From: Candidatus Freyarchaeota archaeon
GTDB lineage: Archaea; Asgardarchaeota; Jordiarchaeia; Jordiarchaeales; Jordiarchaeaceae
DNA length: 25,620 nt
NCBI GenBank assembly: GCA_030587365.1
Contig: JAUQZE010000040.1
Location: forward strand, 1 to 25,620
Reading direction: 5' to 3'
The notes under the pieces are model-generated. The model ran no database searches and had not been told where the DNA came from. It saw nothing but the letters and a program-made list of their open reading frames with translations. Numbering within the stretch: the stretch's first letter is position 1; each line of letters opens with the position of its first letter. This document shows positions 6,472 through 13,747 of this stretch, one piece after another. The position numbers were made by a program, and so were the translations under genes.

Positions 6472-7419
6472 TTGAGTAGCTTATTGTCACTACAGGATCT
6501 TCCCGGAGTAGGCCCCGCAATATCTAAAAAGTTAAGTGAGGGGGGTTTTAGAACTCCCGAAGCTGTAGCTGTTGCCACCCCCAAAGAATTGGCCCTGGCA
6601 GCGGATATTGGTGAGTCAACTGCCACAAGAATTATTGAAGCAGCGAGGGAGAGACTGAATATTGGCTTCATATCCGCTCAGGAATTTCTAAATCAAAGGA
6701 AAAACGTATCTCAGATTACGACGGGAACCAAAAATCTGGATCAATTGTTGGGCGGGGGAGTTGAGACTAAAGGGATTACCGAATTGTTCGGAGAATTCAG
6801 AACGGGTAAAACTCAGATATGCCATCAACTCTCTGTGACAGTCCAACTACCTGAAGAATTGGGAGGGTTAGGCGGAGGAGCGGTTTACATTGATACTGAA
6901 GGAACTTTTAGACCTGAACGCGTGATTCCAATGGCTGAGAGATTTACACTAGAACCTAAAGAAGTTTTAAAAAACATTATTTTTGCTAGAGCCTATAACT
7001 CAGATCACCAACTTTACCTATCCCAGAATATAGGCGAGGTTATTGAGAAGGGCAAAAATATTAAACTAATTATTGTAGACAGCATTATCGGCTACTTTAG
7101 ATCAGAGTACATAGGGCGTGGTATGCTAGCGGAACGTCAACAAAAACTAAACAAGCATCTTCACACGTTGTTAAGGCTATCCGAACTATACAACTTAGCC
7201 GTGGTTATTGCGAACCAAGTTATGGCAAAACCAGACGCATTCTTTGGAGACCCGACAGAACCCGTTGGCGGGCATATAGTTGCCCACAACTGTACCACTA
7301 GAATTTATCTGCGAAAAAGCAAGGGTAATCAGCGAATAGCTCGCCTCATCGACAGCCCCTACTTACCTGAGGCTGAAGTGGTCTTTATGATAGAAGAAGA
7401 TGGAGTAAAAGACGTATAA
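6472..7419 (+). CDS. radA: RadA, DNA recombinase and repair protein
   Basis: RadA is the archaeal Rad51/RecA homologue. It forms ATP-dependent filaments on single-stranded DNA and catalyses strand exchange. The N-terminal helix-hairpin-helix domain (about 5-60, LPGVGPAISKKL and IGESTATRII) binds DNA. The polymerisation motif is FISA (66-69, in GFISAQEF). Walker A is GEFRTGKT (107-114), slightly different from the common GEFGSGKT. Walker B is LIIVDS (199-204), and the conserved NQVMAKPDAFFGDPTEPVGGH (248-268) covers loop L2. Length is 315 residues, normal for the family. The TTG start at 6472 is preceded by GGAG at 6458-6461, and a TATA-like AATTATAAG sits at about 6432-6440, so the leader is very short. 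Confidence 0.96.
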   Translation: MSSLLSLQDLPGVGPAISKKLSEGGFRTPEAVAVATPKELALAADIGESTATRIIEAARERLNIGFISAQEFLNQRKNVSQITTGTKNLDQLLGGGVETKGITELFGEFRTGKTQICHQLSVTVQLPEELGGLGGGAVYIDTEGTFRPERVIPMAERFTLEPKEVLKNIIFARAYNSDHQLYLSQNIGEVIEKGKNIKLIIVDSIIGYFRSEYIGRGMLAERQQKLNKHLHTLLRLSELYNLAVVIANQVMAKPDAFFGDPTEPVGGHIVAHNCTTRIYLRKSKGNQRIARLIDSPYLPEAEVVFMIEEDGVKDV

Positions 7420-7547
7420 GACAGGTGTTTAAGAAAAGAGGTAAATATCAAACGAAACAGAAGTTACTAAAGAACAGAACCTCAAATATATGAACGGATT
7501 TTTGGTTAAAGCCTAAAACTTTTTTGGATAAAATTTTTGATCTAGTT

Positions 7548-7694
7548 TTATTTTTTTATTTGAATTTCAAATTCCTTCCAATCTTTTACTCCTTTGAGCG
7601 TTCTTAATAAGCCAGTGCATACTTCGAAAAAGACACTTCTTACATATTCATTCATTTCGATTTTTTTCCCGTCAATAACTACTTTAACTTCCAA
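7548..7694 (-). CDS. Conserved-looking 48-residue protein
   Basis: A short frame on the minus strand starts with TTG at 7694 behind GAGGTG (7702-7707) and ends with TAA at 7548. The product starts MEVKVVIDGKKIEMNEYVRS and continues with LLRTLKGVKDW and a closing beta-like strand FEIQIKK. The order strand - short helix - helix - GVxxW - strand suggests a small compact domain. From memory, tiny proteins with an LKGVxxW motif of about 50 residues occur in many archaeal genomes without known function, but I did not check this. A TATA-like TTATATTTA (about 7728-7737) lies at a suitable distance. It is convergent with radA. Confidence 0.72.
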   Translation of the reverse strand: MEVKVVIDGKKIEMNEYVRSVFFEVCTGLLRTLKGVKDWKEFEIQIKK

Positions 7695-7704
7695 ATTTAA
7701 ACAC

Positions 7705-7720
7705 CTCAAAATGATTTGAG
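7705..7720 (-). promoter_or_regulatory. Palindrome overlapping the ribosome site of the 48-residue protein
   Basis: CTCAAA (7705-7710) and TTTGAG (7715-7720) form a perfect inverted repeat with a four-base spacer. Its proximal arm overlaps the GAGGTG ribosome site, and its distal arm lies near the transcription start expected from the TATA box at about 7728-7737. It could act as an operator, or as a hairpin hiding the ribosome site if transcription starts further upstream. Confidence 0.35.
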
Positions 7721-7860
7721 AAACACGTTATATTTATTTGTTAACATTTTCTAAGGCCTTTCTATAGAGTTATCTAGTACCTCATAGAAACTAATTATTA
7801 TTAAAAGTGGAGATTAACTGATAAATTTATTTTTTCTAAAATCTGATAATTGTCACCCAA

Positions 7861-7869
7861 TTATAAGTA
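7861..7869 (+). promoter_or_regulatory. TATA-like box that places the start of the next gene
   Basis: TTATAAGTA lies about 25-30 bases before the ATG at 7892. This implies a nearly leaderless transcript and argues against any upstream in-frame start, since such a start would come before the transcript begins. Confidence 0.5.
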
Positions 7870-7891
7870 TTTGAAAATTGGTTGGTGTTCG

Positions 7892-8230
7892 ATGGATAGC
7901 CAAATTTACTTGTTCGTTTACGGTACTCTATTAGATCAAGAGTTTGCAGAAAATCTGGTTAGAAAACGCTTAACCTATTTGCAGGCAAAGCTTTACGGAT
8001 TTGAAAAAATTAATCCAAGCGAAAGTTTTCCTTATAATTATATTGTACCTCACGATGGCTGTGAAGTTGAGGGGATGCTAATAAAAGGTTTAGACAAGGA
8101 GTCTTTAAAAATTCTTGACAGGTACGAAGGGGTGGATTCGGGTTTGTACAAGCGAATTAAGGTTCAAGTTTCAACAAATCAAGGGAAGATCGAAGCGTAC
8201 ACCTATATTGCGGGGAAAAGTCTTTTATAA
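7892..8230 (+). CDS. Gamma-glutamylcyclotransferase-fold (AIG2-like) protein
   Basis: This small cytoplasmic protein has the GGCT-like barrel fold. The N-terminal signature YGTL (10-13) forms the substrate-binding loop. The later block LDRYEG (75-80), followed by YKR (86-88), matches the family's second conserved region, where the catalytic glutamate lies. Length from the ATG at 7892 is 112 residues, normal for the single-domain type. An in-frame extension to 7850 exists, but it would start upstream of the TATA box at 7861, so I prefer 7892. Members act on gamma-glutamyl amines or gamma-glutamyl amino acids, and the substrate here cannot be read from sequence. No neighbour suggests a pathway. 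Confidence 0.8.
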   Translation: MDSQIYLFVYGTLLDQEFAENLVRKRLTYLQAKLYGFEKINPSESFPYNYIVPHDGCEVEGMLIKGLDKESLKILDRYEGVDSGLYKRIKVQVSTNQGKIEAYTYIAGKSLL

Positions 8231-8344
8231 CAATTAGAGACGAAACTAGAACCAAAAAGCTCTGTTAACTCTAATTAAGCCTTTTGAATATTCGGAATAA
8301 TACTTAAATTTCCATATCTCCAAAGGATTGGAAGGTGACCATCT

Positions 8345-8788
8345 ATGAAAATCGAAAGAATAGATAGAGTAGTTATTGCTGTAAAAAATTTATACGAAGC
8401 AATGAAATTCTTTTCAGACCTTCTGGGTATAAAATTCGATCCCACAGGTTCTTCAGGTGAGCAGCTTGTAAGAGCCGCATACAGCCCCTCTGGAATAGAA
8501 TTAATGGAGGCAACCCAACCCGATTCACCGGTTGGAAAATTTGTGGAAAAAAGGGGAGAAGGTCTCTACGCAGTTGTATTTAAAGTTCCAAACATCGAAG
8601 AGGCAAATGCAGAATTTGAGAGAAAAGGAATCCGAAACGTAGGAAAACTTGACCTAGGAGCATTAAAAGAATCTATGTTTCACCCCAAAAACACTCACGG
8701 AGTAATGATAATCTTAGCCGAATACGAAGATGTGCACCCAGCAACCGCAGCCGTTGCACTAAGTTTGCTGCAATTACAACAAAAGTAA
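8345..8788 (+). CDS. VOC-fold (glyoxalase / methylmalonyl-CoA epimerase-like) protein without the usual metal ligands
   Basis: A 147-residue protein of the vicinal oxygen chelate superfamily: an N-terminal module (MKIERIDRVVIAVKNLYEAMKFFSDLLG) and a C-terminal module (GLYAVVFKVPNIEEANAEFERKG, then HGVMIILAE). The layout is closest to methylmalonyl-CoA epimerase. However, two positions that normally hold metal-binding histidines differ: the IDHxxIAV histidine is R8, and GLHHIAF reads GLYAVVF (73-79). The final glutamate (E126) remains. The usual metal-dependent epimerase activity is therefore doubtful. GGAAGGTGA lies just before the ATG, and a TATA-like CTTAAATTT lies about 40 bases upstream. 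No mutase or carboxylase gene is nearby. Confidence 0.8.
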   Translation: MKIERIDRVVIAVKNLYEAMKFFSDLLGIKFDPTGSSGEQLVRAAYSPSGIELMEATQPDSPVGKFVEKRGEGLYAVVFKVPNIEEANAEFERKGIRNVGKLDLGALKESMFHPKNTHGVMIILAEYEDVHPATAAVALSLLQLQQK

Positions 8789-8880
8789 TAGCCTCCTATC
8801 CTCTCATCTTGATTTTCTAAAAATCCTAATAAAAATTAAAAACAGATTTAGATTTCAATTTTCCTAGTGAGGTGTGTTTG

Positions 8881-9531
8881 ATGGAGCAAAGTTTGGTTCT
8901 TTTGAAACCTGATGCTGTGCTTAGACGAGTTGTCGGCGTCTATGTCTTGGAAAACTTTTTAGAGAAAGGTTTTGGAATTGAAAATTTTTTGGAGCTTCAG
9001 GTTTCTGAAGAACTTGCGGAAAAACATTACGCAGAGCATAAGGATAAGCCCTTTTTTCCTAGATTGAAAGAATACATAATGTTGTGCCCCGTTGTGGCAA
9101 TGGTGGTTACTGGAAGTGGAATTATTCAAACGATTCGTGAAATGGCAGGAGCCACAATGGCTAACAAAGCAGATGCTGAGACAATTAGGGGAAAATATGG
9201 AATTTGGCGCGGAATCAATGTCATTCACGCTTCGGACACCAGTGAAAGCGCAAAACGTGAGATAAAACTCTGGAGAAGTAAAACGCCGCTGGGCAAAAGT
9301 GAGGGATACGAAAACACTGAAAAATATATTTCTGAATGGACTCCCAAAATTAGCATAGACGTCACTCCTAAACTTAGAGAAGCTTGTAAAAAACTTTCAG
9401 AGAATCACAATCTCGTGAAAACCATTAGGCAGCAAATAAGAGACTATCTTCTGGCTGAGAATCCCTACTCAAATAAAAAACAACTAACTAATCTTGAAGA
9501 CGCGATTATTCAAGCAGTTTTGGAAACCTAA
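8881..9531 (+). CDS. ndk: Nucleoside diphosphate kinase with C-terminal extension
   Basis: This enzyme moves the gamma-phosphate between nucleoside triphosphates and diphosphates through a phosphohistidine. The core, residues 1-131, has the entry motif LVLLKPDAV with K9, the LAEKHYAEHKDKPFF block (45-59), GATMANKADAETIRG (90-104), and the active-site histidine H116 in NVIHASD. A normal NDK ends near residue 140-155. This protein continues to 216 with a helical, charged tail, including about 150-175 and 185-214, of unknown role. I chose the ATG at 8881 because GTGAGGTG at 8866-8873 gives proper spacing. GTG 8872 and TTG 8878 are in-frame alternatives. In many archaea ndk is next to rps28e and rpl24e. 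Here all three are close but split over both strands. Confidence 0.9.
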   Translation: MEQSLVLLKPDAVLRRVVGVYVLENFLEKGFGIENFLELQVSEELAEKHYAEHKDKPFFPRLKEYIMLCPVVAMVVTGSGIIQTIREMAGATMANKADAETIRGKYGIWRGINVIHASDTSESAKREIKLWRSKTPLGKSEGYENTEKYISEWTPKISIDVTPKLREACKKLSENHNLVKTIRQQIRDYLLAENPYSNKKQLTNLEDAIIQAVLET

Positions 9532-9594
9532 CCACCCGCAATTATTTTTTTATCCTAGTTTAAAACATCTTTCAAAAAGTAGTTACTATTATTT

Positions 9595-9777
9595 TTATTG
9601 TTTTTCATAGAGCTTAGACCATTTGAATTTTCGTGGTTTTCGCTTCAGAACTAGAAGGTTCTTTCTGCATTTGCTAGAGCAGAAATAAAGAGATGAACCG
9701 TCTCTACGAACATATTGAAAGCCTGTTCCCGTTTCAATTTCATCTCCACAGAACGCACAGTTATACTTTCTTACCAT
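9595..9777 (-). CDS. rpl24e: Ribosomal protein L24e
   Basis: A small zinc-ribbon protein of the large ribosomal subunit, 60 residues. Four cysteines form the zinc site: CAFC (7-10) and CSSKC (32-36). The segment IETGTGFQYVRRDGSSLYFCSSKCRKN is the typical core, and the C-terminus is rich in basic residues, as expected for an RNA-binding protein. It is convergent with ndk and divergent from rps28e across 190 bp. Such genes usually stand in one operon with rps28e and ndk, so this arrangement is a local rearrangement. Confidence 0.95.
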   Translation of the reverse strand: MVRKYNCAFCGDEIETGTGFQYVRRDGSSLYFCSSKCRKNLLVLKRKPRKFKWSKLYEKQ

Positions 9778-9967
9778 CTTCGGTCGCCTTAGACCAAATG
9801 TGTTCGAAACCCTTTACATATCAGAATATAAGAATCTTTCTACTTTTAAGAAAAAGAGAACTATCCTAAACAAGTTTTTATCCAAGTTAATAAGCTGTAT
9901 TCAGCGAAAGTTTTAAAGGTTTTAGGTATTCTCCTCTCCTAGTGAAAATTTTGGAGAATGATAAGAC

Positions 9968-10183
9968 ATGAGCACTGAAGATGCATCTATTCCCTCAGAA
10001 GTGATAAATGTAGTTGCCCGTACAGGCGTAACCGGAGAAATAATACAGGTGAAAGTGCGTATTCTTGATGGGCGGGATAAGGGCCGTATTCTCACACGCA
10101 ACGTTAAGGGCCCCGTAAAAAAAGGAGACATACTAATGCTCAGAGAAACGGAGAGGGAAGCAAGAAAAATAAAACCCCGCTAA
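9968..10183 (+). CDS. rps28e: Ribosomal protein S28e
   Basis: A small-subunit ribosomal protein with an OB fold, 71 residues. The pattern ARTGVTGEIIQVKVRILDGRDKGRILTRNVKGPVKKGDILMLRETEREAR is the family signature throughout. A GGAGAATGA stretch ends six bases before the ATG, and a TATA-like TTTTAAAGG lies at about 9912-9920. It stands alone on the plus strand. The expected upstream partner L7Ae is not in the window. Confidence 0.96.
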   Translation: MSTEDASIPSEVINVVARTGVTGEIIQVKVRILDGRDKGRILTRNVKGPVKKGDILMLRETEREARKIKPR

Positions 10184-10234
10184 GCCCCTCCCCAAAGATT
10201 CGCTTAAACAATCTTTTCGATCTTAAAGCGACAT

Positions 10235-11500
10235 TTAAATTATGAATGCCTCACCATTTTTGGGGCAGAAGGTTTTTAATTTAAATTCTTCTTCTACCTC
10301 ATCCCTAAAGGTAGTACACACTTTCTTCTCACCATGAACCAAGAAAACAGTAGTTTCCGAGTTATTCTTTAGCGACTCAATCGTATGAAATAGTTGGGGT
10401 CTATCCGAATGGGATGAAAAGTTAAAGATTTTAACCTGCGCATTTACCTTACTCATCTTCCCTTCCATAAAATATTGCCCAGTCTCTAAAAGCGTTCGCC
10501 CCGGTGTCCCTGGAATTTGAAAACTCACGAGGAGTACGGCGTTATCTGGTTCCTCAGCCAATATCTTCATATAGTGATCTACGGGGCCGCCTTTCATCAT
10601 GCCCGCGGGGGATACTATAATTCCCTGGGTAAAAACTGCTTTAACTCTGTCACTATCATTTTTCACCCATCGACATGAGCTGAGTGATTTTAGTACGAGT
10701 TCATAATCTCTAACGAAGTCCGGGTATTGACTTATCACCCTACTTGCGCCCCTAGCCATGCCGTCCAGTGTGATGGGGTAGTCCCTATAATTCTTATAAA
10801 GGAGGCACAATATTTCTTGAGAGCGTGCCACCGCAAACGCTGGTATCAAAACAATTCCCCCATTGTCCAAAGTTTCATGAACGGTTCTTATAAACTGTTT
10901 CTCCGTAGCTGCTCTGCTCGGATGGGTTTCAAGTGCATAAGTACTCTCTAATATTAAGGCGTCGAGTTTTAAATTGTCAAAGTTCGCCCCTTCCAATAAT
11001 TGGGTTCTAGTGGTATTGAAATCGGATGTATAAAGCAGTCTTTTTCCTTCCGCCTCTATTAACAAAGAATAACTCCCCGGAATGTGTCCCGCATTCAAAA
11101 AGGTGATTTTACAATCATGGTTTAGGGATATCTGTTGACCATAATTTACTGGAACACTATTCTTCAAAGCTTTTCTTTTCTCTTCTTTACCGAAAGGAAA
11201 TCTCTCCAATCTTAACATATCATCATAAAGAAGATTAACAAAATCATAGGTGGGAGATGTCAAATAAAGTGGAAAATCATCTGTAGTAGAGTAGAGTTGG
11301 GGGAACGCTCCAGAATGATCCAAATGTGCATGCGTCATGAATGCGGCGTCAACTTCTTCTGGTGGCGGAAGGGGAAACCTTGGCTCGTTGCGGCGGTTCA
11401 TATAAATTCCATAATCCGCAAGAATTCGCGTTTCACCAGCAGACACGAAAATCCCAGAACCACCGACCGCTTGGCATCCGCCTAGAAAAGTAATTTGCAT
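10235..11500 (-). CDS. Beta-CASP metallo-beta-lactamase ribonuclease, aCPSF2-like
   Basis: An RNA-processing nuclease related to the eukaryotic cleavage factor CPSF73 and to RNase J. The metallo-beta-lactamase motif HAHLDH is at 57-62, with further metal ligands expected in NAGHIPGS and YTSDFN. The beta-CASP part shows the acidic motif ILESTYA, the histidine in SSHSD and the histidine in VHGE. Length is 421 residues from the ATG at 11500, which GGAGGT at 11508-11513 supports well. Upstream in-frame residues are not needed. There is no N-terminal KH domain, so this is the shorter aCPSF2/aRNase J type and not aCPSF1. Crenarchaeal relatives have 5'-3' exonuclease activity, but direction cannot be read here. 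It is convergent with rps28e. Confidence 0.9.
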   Translation of the reverse strand: MQITFLGGCQAVGGSGIFVSAGETRILADYGIYMNRRNEPRFPLPPPEEVDAAFMTHAHLDHSGAFPQLYSTTDDFPLYLTSPTYDFVNLLYDDMLRLERFPFGKEEKRKALKNSVPVNYGQQISLNHDCKITFLNAGHIPGSYSLLIEAEGKRLLYTSDFNTTRTQLLEGANFDNLKLDALILESTYALETHPSRAATEKQFIRTVHETLDNGGIVLIPAFAVARSQEILCLLYKNYRDYPITLDGMARGASRVISQYPDFVRDYELVLKSLSSCRWVKNDSDRVKAVFTQGIIVSPAGMMKGGPVDHYMKILAEEPDNAVLLVSFQIPGTPGRTLLETGQYFMEGKMSKVNAQVKIFNFSSHSDRPQLFHTIESLKNNSETTVFLVHGEKKVCTTFRDEVEEEFKLKTFCPKNGEAFII

Positions 11501-11923
11501 TAGAGTAACCTCCGTATGGTATCTGTTTAATATAACGTAGAATCTAACAATTGAATAACACATGTTCCTTCTGTAAGTTTGTCGTTTCTCTGGAAATTAC
11601 TGTATGATAGAGAAACAACTGATTTCCAAACCTTTCATTATATCTGATATCAAAAGGCTGGTGAATAATCATTAAAGAAACACGGTTTTCTTCTTAATGG
11701 TTTTACAATTCTCAGAGAACTATAAAAACATTCCGTGGGAAACCTTTTTTAAATTTAAAAACTTCATTTCCATGATTCTCAATGTTTCGTACTACGGTTT
11801 ACTTCGCTTAGGTATGCTAGGCCAAATTATTGCTAACGTTTCCACTTATAATATAATCGATTTTAAAAACGAAAAAACTGTGTTCTGACAATTTTTACGA
11901 TTTTGTGTAAGAGGTGAAGTGGA
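11501..11923. other. Gene-free stretch between two divergent genes
   Basis: This 423-bp AT-rich stretch separates the aCPSF2-like gene (minus) from the PAC2 gene (plus). It contains the GGAGGT ribosome site (11508-11513) and a TATA-like box (about 11529-11537, minus strand) of the former, and AT-rich promoter-like DNA near 11848-11870 for the latter. An inverted repeat GGAAAT/ATTTCC pairs 11592-11597 with 11622-11627. A 63-codon frame at 11697-11888 lacks a ribosome site and looks accidental. Nothing else is supported. Confidence 0.5.
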
Positions 11924-12646
11924 TTGGATGTTGAAATTAAGCTCAAAGAGAATGTTGACCTTAAAGATTGTATTTTTATAACGGGCTTTCACAGCGTCAT
12001 TGGTGAAACCGGCTATATTGCAGTTAGGCATTTAATTAAAACTCTACGACCTGAGCGTATAGGCTTCATAGACACCACACTTTTACCACAACTAACAGGT
12101 CTGGAGAATTCCCAGTTAACTCTCCCCTTCGAACTTTTCAAAAGTGAAAATCTAGTTATTCTTTTCCCACGAGTAATTCCTTACCGTGCGGAGCAGAGAA
12201 GATTCGCGCAAACCCTAACACAATGGTTAATTGAAAACAAGTTCCGTGAAGCCGTTTTAATAGGAGGATTAGACAACCAGTTTAGGGCGGGAGACACGGA
12301 TTGTAGGGTAGTTCCCACTGGAGCAATGCTTAAAAAGACGCAAGAAAATAAACTCGTTTTACTAGAGGAGGGATTAAATGTTTTCGGTCCTTTAGCACTA
12401 ACATTAATCTATCTAGAAGTTAAAAACTTCCCCGCCCTAGCAATACTTCCCTTCGCTCAAAGAGGAAGACCTGACCCCAGAGCAGCCGCTATTGCAATCG
12501 AGAAAATTAACGCCCTTTATGGATTATCCATATCCACCACCGAACTAATTAGGGATGCACGCGAGATAGAAGAAGAAGTGGGGAAAATACTCAAACAACA
12601 AGAAGAAGTACAGAGAAGAGAACCGCGAGAAGACATGTACATTTAA
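11924..12646 (+). CDS. PAC2-family protein with a C-terminal HbYX tail
   Basis: A 240-residue PAC2-fold protein. Eukaryotic relatives help assemble the 20S proteasome alpha ring, and archaeal relatives (PbaA/PbaB type) bind the proteasome. The fold shows as ITGFHSVIGETGYIAVRHLI near the start, VILFPRVIPYRAEQRRFAQTL in the middle, and AVLIGGLDNQF and AILPFAQRGRPDPRAAAIAIEKIN later. The last residues are DMYI, so the protein ends in hydrophobic-tyrosine-any, the HbYX motif that docks into pockets of the proteasome alpha ring. A charged helical segment (about 215-236) precedes the tail and would present it. The TTG at 11924 is the start, supported by GAGGTG at 11911-11916. The nearby ATG at 11928 is out of frame. 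No proteasome gene is in the window. Confidence 0.86.
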   Translation: MDVEIKLKENVDLKDCIFITGFHSVIGETGYIAVRHLIKTLRPERIGFIDTTLLPQLTGLENSQLTLPFELFKSENLVILFPRVIPYRAEQRRFAQTLTQWLIENKFREAVLIGGLDNQFRAGDTDCRVVPTGAMLKKTQENKLVLLEEGLNVFGPLALTLIYLEVKNFPALAILPFAQRGRPDPRAAAIAIEKINALYGLSISTTELIRDAREIEEEVGKILKQQEEVQRREPREDMYI

Positions 12647-12855
12647 CAGTTATACCTTTTCCATTTCTACTTACCATCTTCAGCTTCAAGCATCTACCTC
12701 TTCTCAACCAAATTTCATGTTCAAACAATTTTTTGCCTAGTGGAAGATAATTAAATAAACCTTTGATTTGTGGTATTTCAACAACTCCAAAAGTTAAATA
12801 ACAAGTTCCAAAACTGATTTGAGCAACCAAAACACTATATCATAAGGTGTTTACC

Positions 12856-13653
12856 ATGCGAAAAAGTGATTATCTTAAACTGTTATTGGATGTAGTTGAA
12901 AGGGCGCGACTAAAGCTTCTTGAAGAAGGCCCTGGGGCTGATGAAATTTTAGGCCACAACATAAAAGGAGATATTACGAGAAGCTTCGACAAATCCACCG
13001 AAGACTTCCTAATGAATGAAATCAGGAAAATTTACAAAAACATTACATTCTTGGCAGAAGAAGCCGGAGTTGTCGAAGAGGGAAACGACGTATATGTAGT
13101 TATAGATCCGACAGATGGTTCGACCAACTTTTCTAGGGGGATTGGTCTTTGTGCTATTGCTGTGGCTGTTTCTCCTTCGCCTTATTTTGAGGAGATCGAA
13201 ATTGCTATAGTTAAGAATGTGGTGTCTGGAAAGACCTACTATGCTATTAAAGGTAAGGGTGCTTATCTTGATGGATTGAGGGTAACTCCTTCCTCCGTAA
13301 AGGAGCTGGAGGAGGCTGTTGTGGGTATTGATTTGGATTTTCCGAACAGGTCGGATTTGGATAGGGTTATACCGGTTTTGAGAGGGGCGAGAAAGATTCG
13401 GAAAATAGGGTCGAACTCTCTTGAACTTTCCTATGTTTCTTCAGGGGGCTATGAAGCCTTTCTAGACTTGAGAAATATTCTGGCACCTGAGAACTTTGCT
13501 TCTGCGAAGCTTATTATAGAGGAGGCGGGTGGAATCATTTCAGATGATAAGGGTAACCCCATTGAGGGCGAAATCGACCTAGCTAGAAAACAAAACCTTG
13601 TAGCAGCAGGAAATAATATACTACACGAAAAGATAATGGAGCTAGTGGTATAG
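12856..13653 (+). CDS. Inositol monophosphatase / fructose-1,6-bisphosphatase family enzyme
   Basis: A Mg2+-dependent, Li+-sensitive-type sugar phosphatase. Archaeal members commonly act on both inositol 1-phosphate and fructose 1,6-bisphosphate. Two of three metal motifs are plain: AEEAG (67-71) and DPTDGSTNF (84-92). The third, normally W-D-x-A-A-G, reads ENFASA at 212-217, so the metal-binding Asp is replaced by Asn (N213). The following KLIIEEAGGIISD is normal. Length is 265 residues from the ATG at 12856, with AAGGTG just upstream. GTG 12847 is an alternative start. Base use is A/C-rich at both ends and strongly G/T-rich between about 13110 and 13500. It is convergent with the HTH-PRTase regulator. 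Confidence 0.87.
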   Translation: MRKSDYLKLLLDVVERARLKLLEEGPGADEILGHNIKGDITRSFDKSTEDFLMNEIRKIYKNITFLAEEAGVVEEGNDVYVVIDPTDGSTNFSRGIGLCAIAVAVSPSPYFEEIEIAIVKNVVSGKTYYAIKGKGAYLDGLRVTPSSVKELEEAVVGIDLDFPNRSDLDRVIPVLRGARKIRKIGSNSLELSYVSSGGYEAFLDLRNILAPENFASAKLIIEEAGGIISDDKGNPIEGEIDLARKQNLVAAGNNILHEKIMELVV

Positions 13654-13747
13654 CTGTTATTTGCTCTTTTTTTAAGCTCAAAATATAGAAACGCGTTTTT
13701 TGTTTAACCTTTCTTATGAAAATAATGCCCTTAGGATTACTATTACT

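Noticed and set aside
11592..11627. A C/D-box guide RNA (ATGATAG...CTGA inside a GGAAAT/ATTTCC stem)
   Set aside because: Only about eight bases separate the two box-like strings, too short for a guide RNA, and C'/D' boxes are missing.
11697..11888. 63-codon plus-strand frame in the gap before the PAC2 gene
   Set aside because: It has no ribosome site, its composition is that of AT-rich non-coding DNA, and its end overlaps the promoter region of the PAC2 gene.
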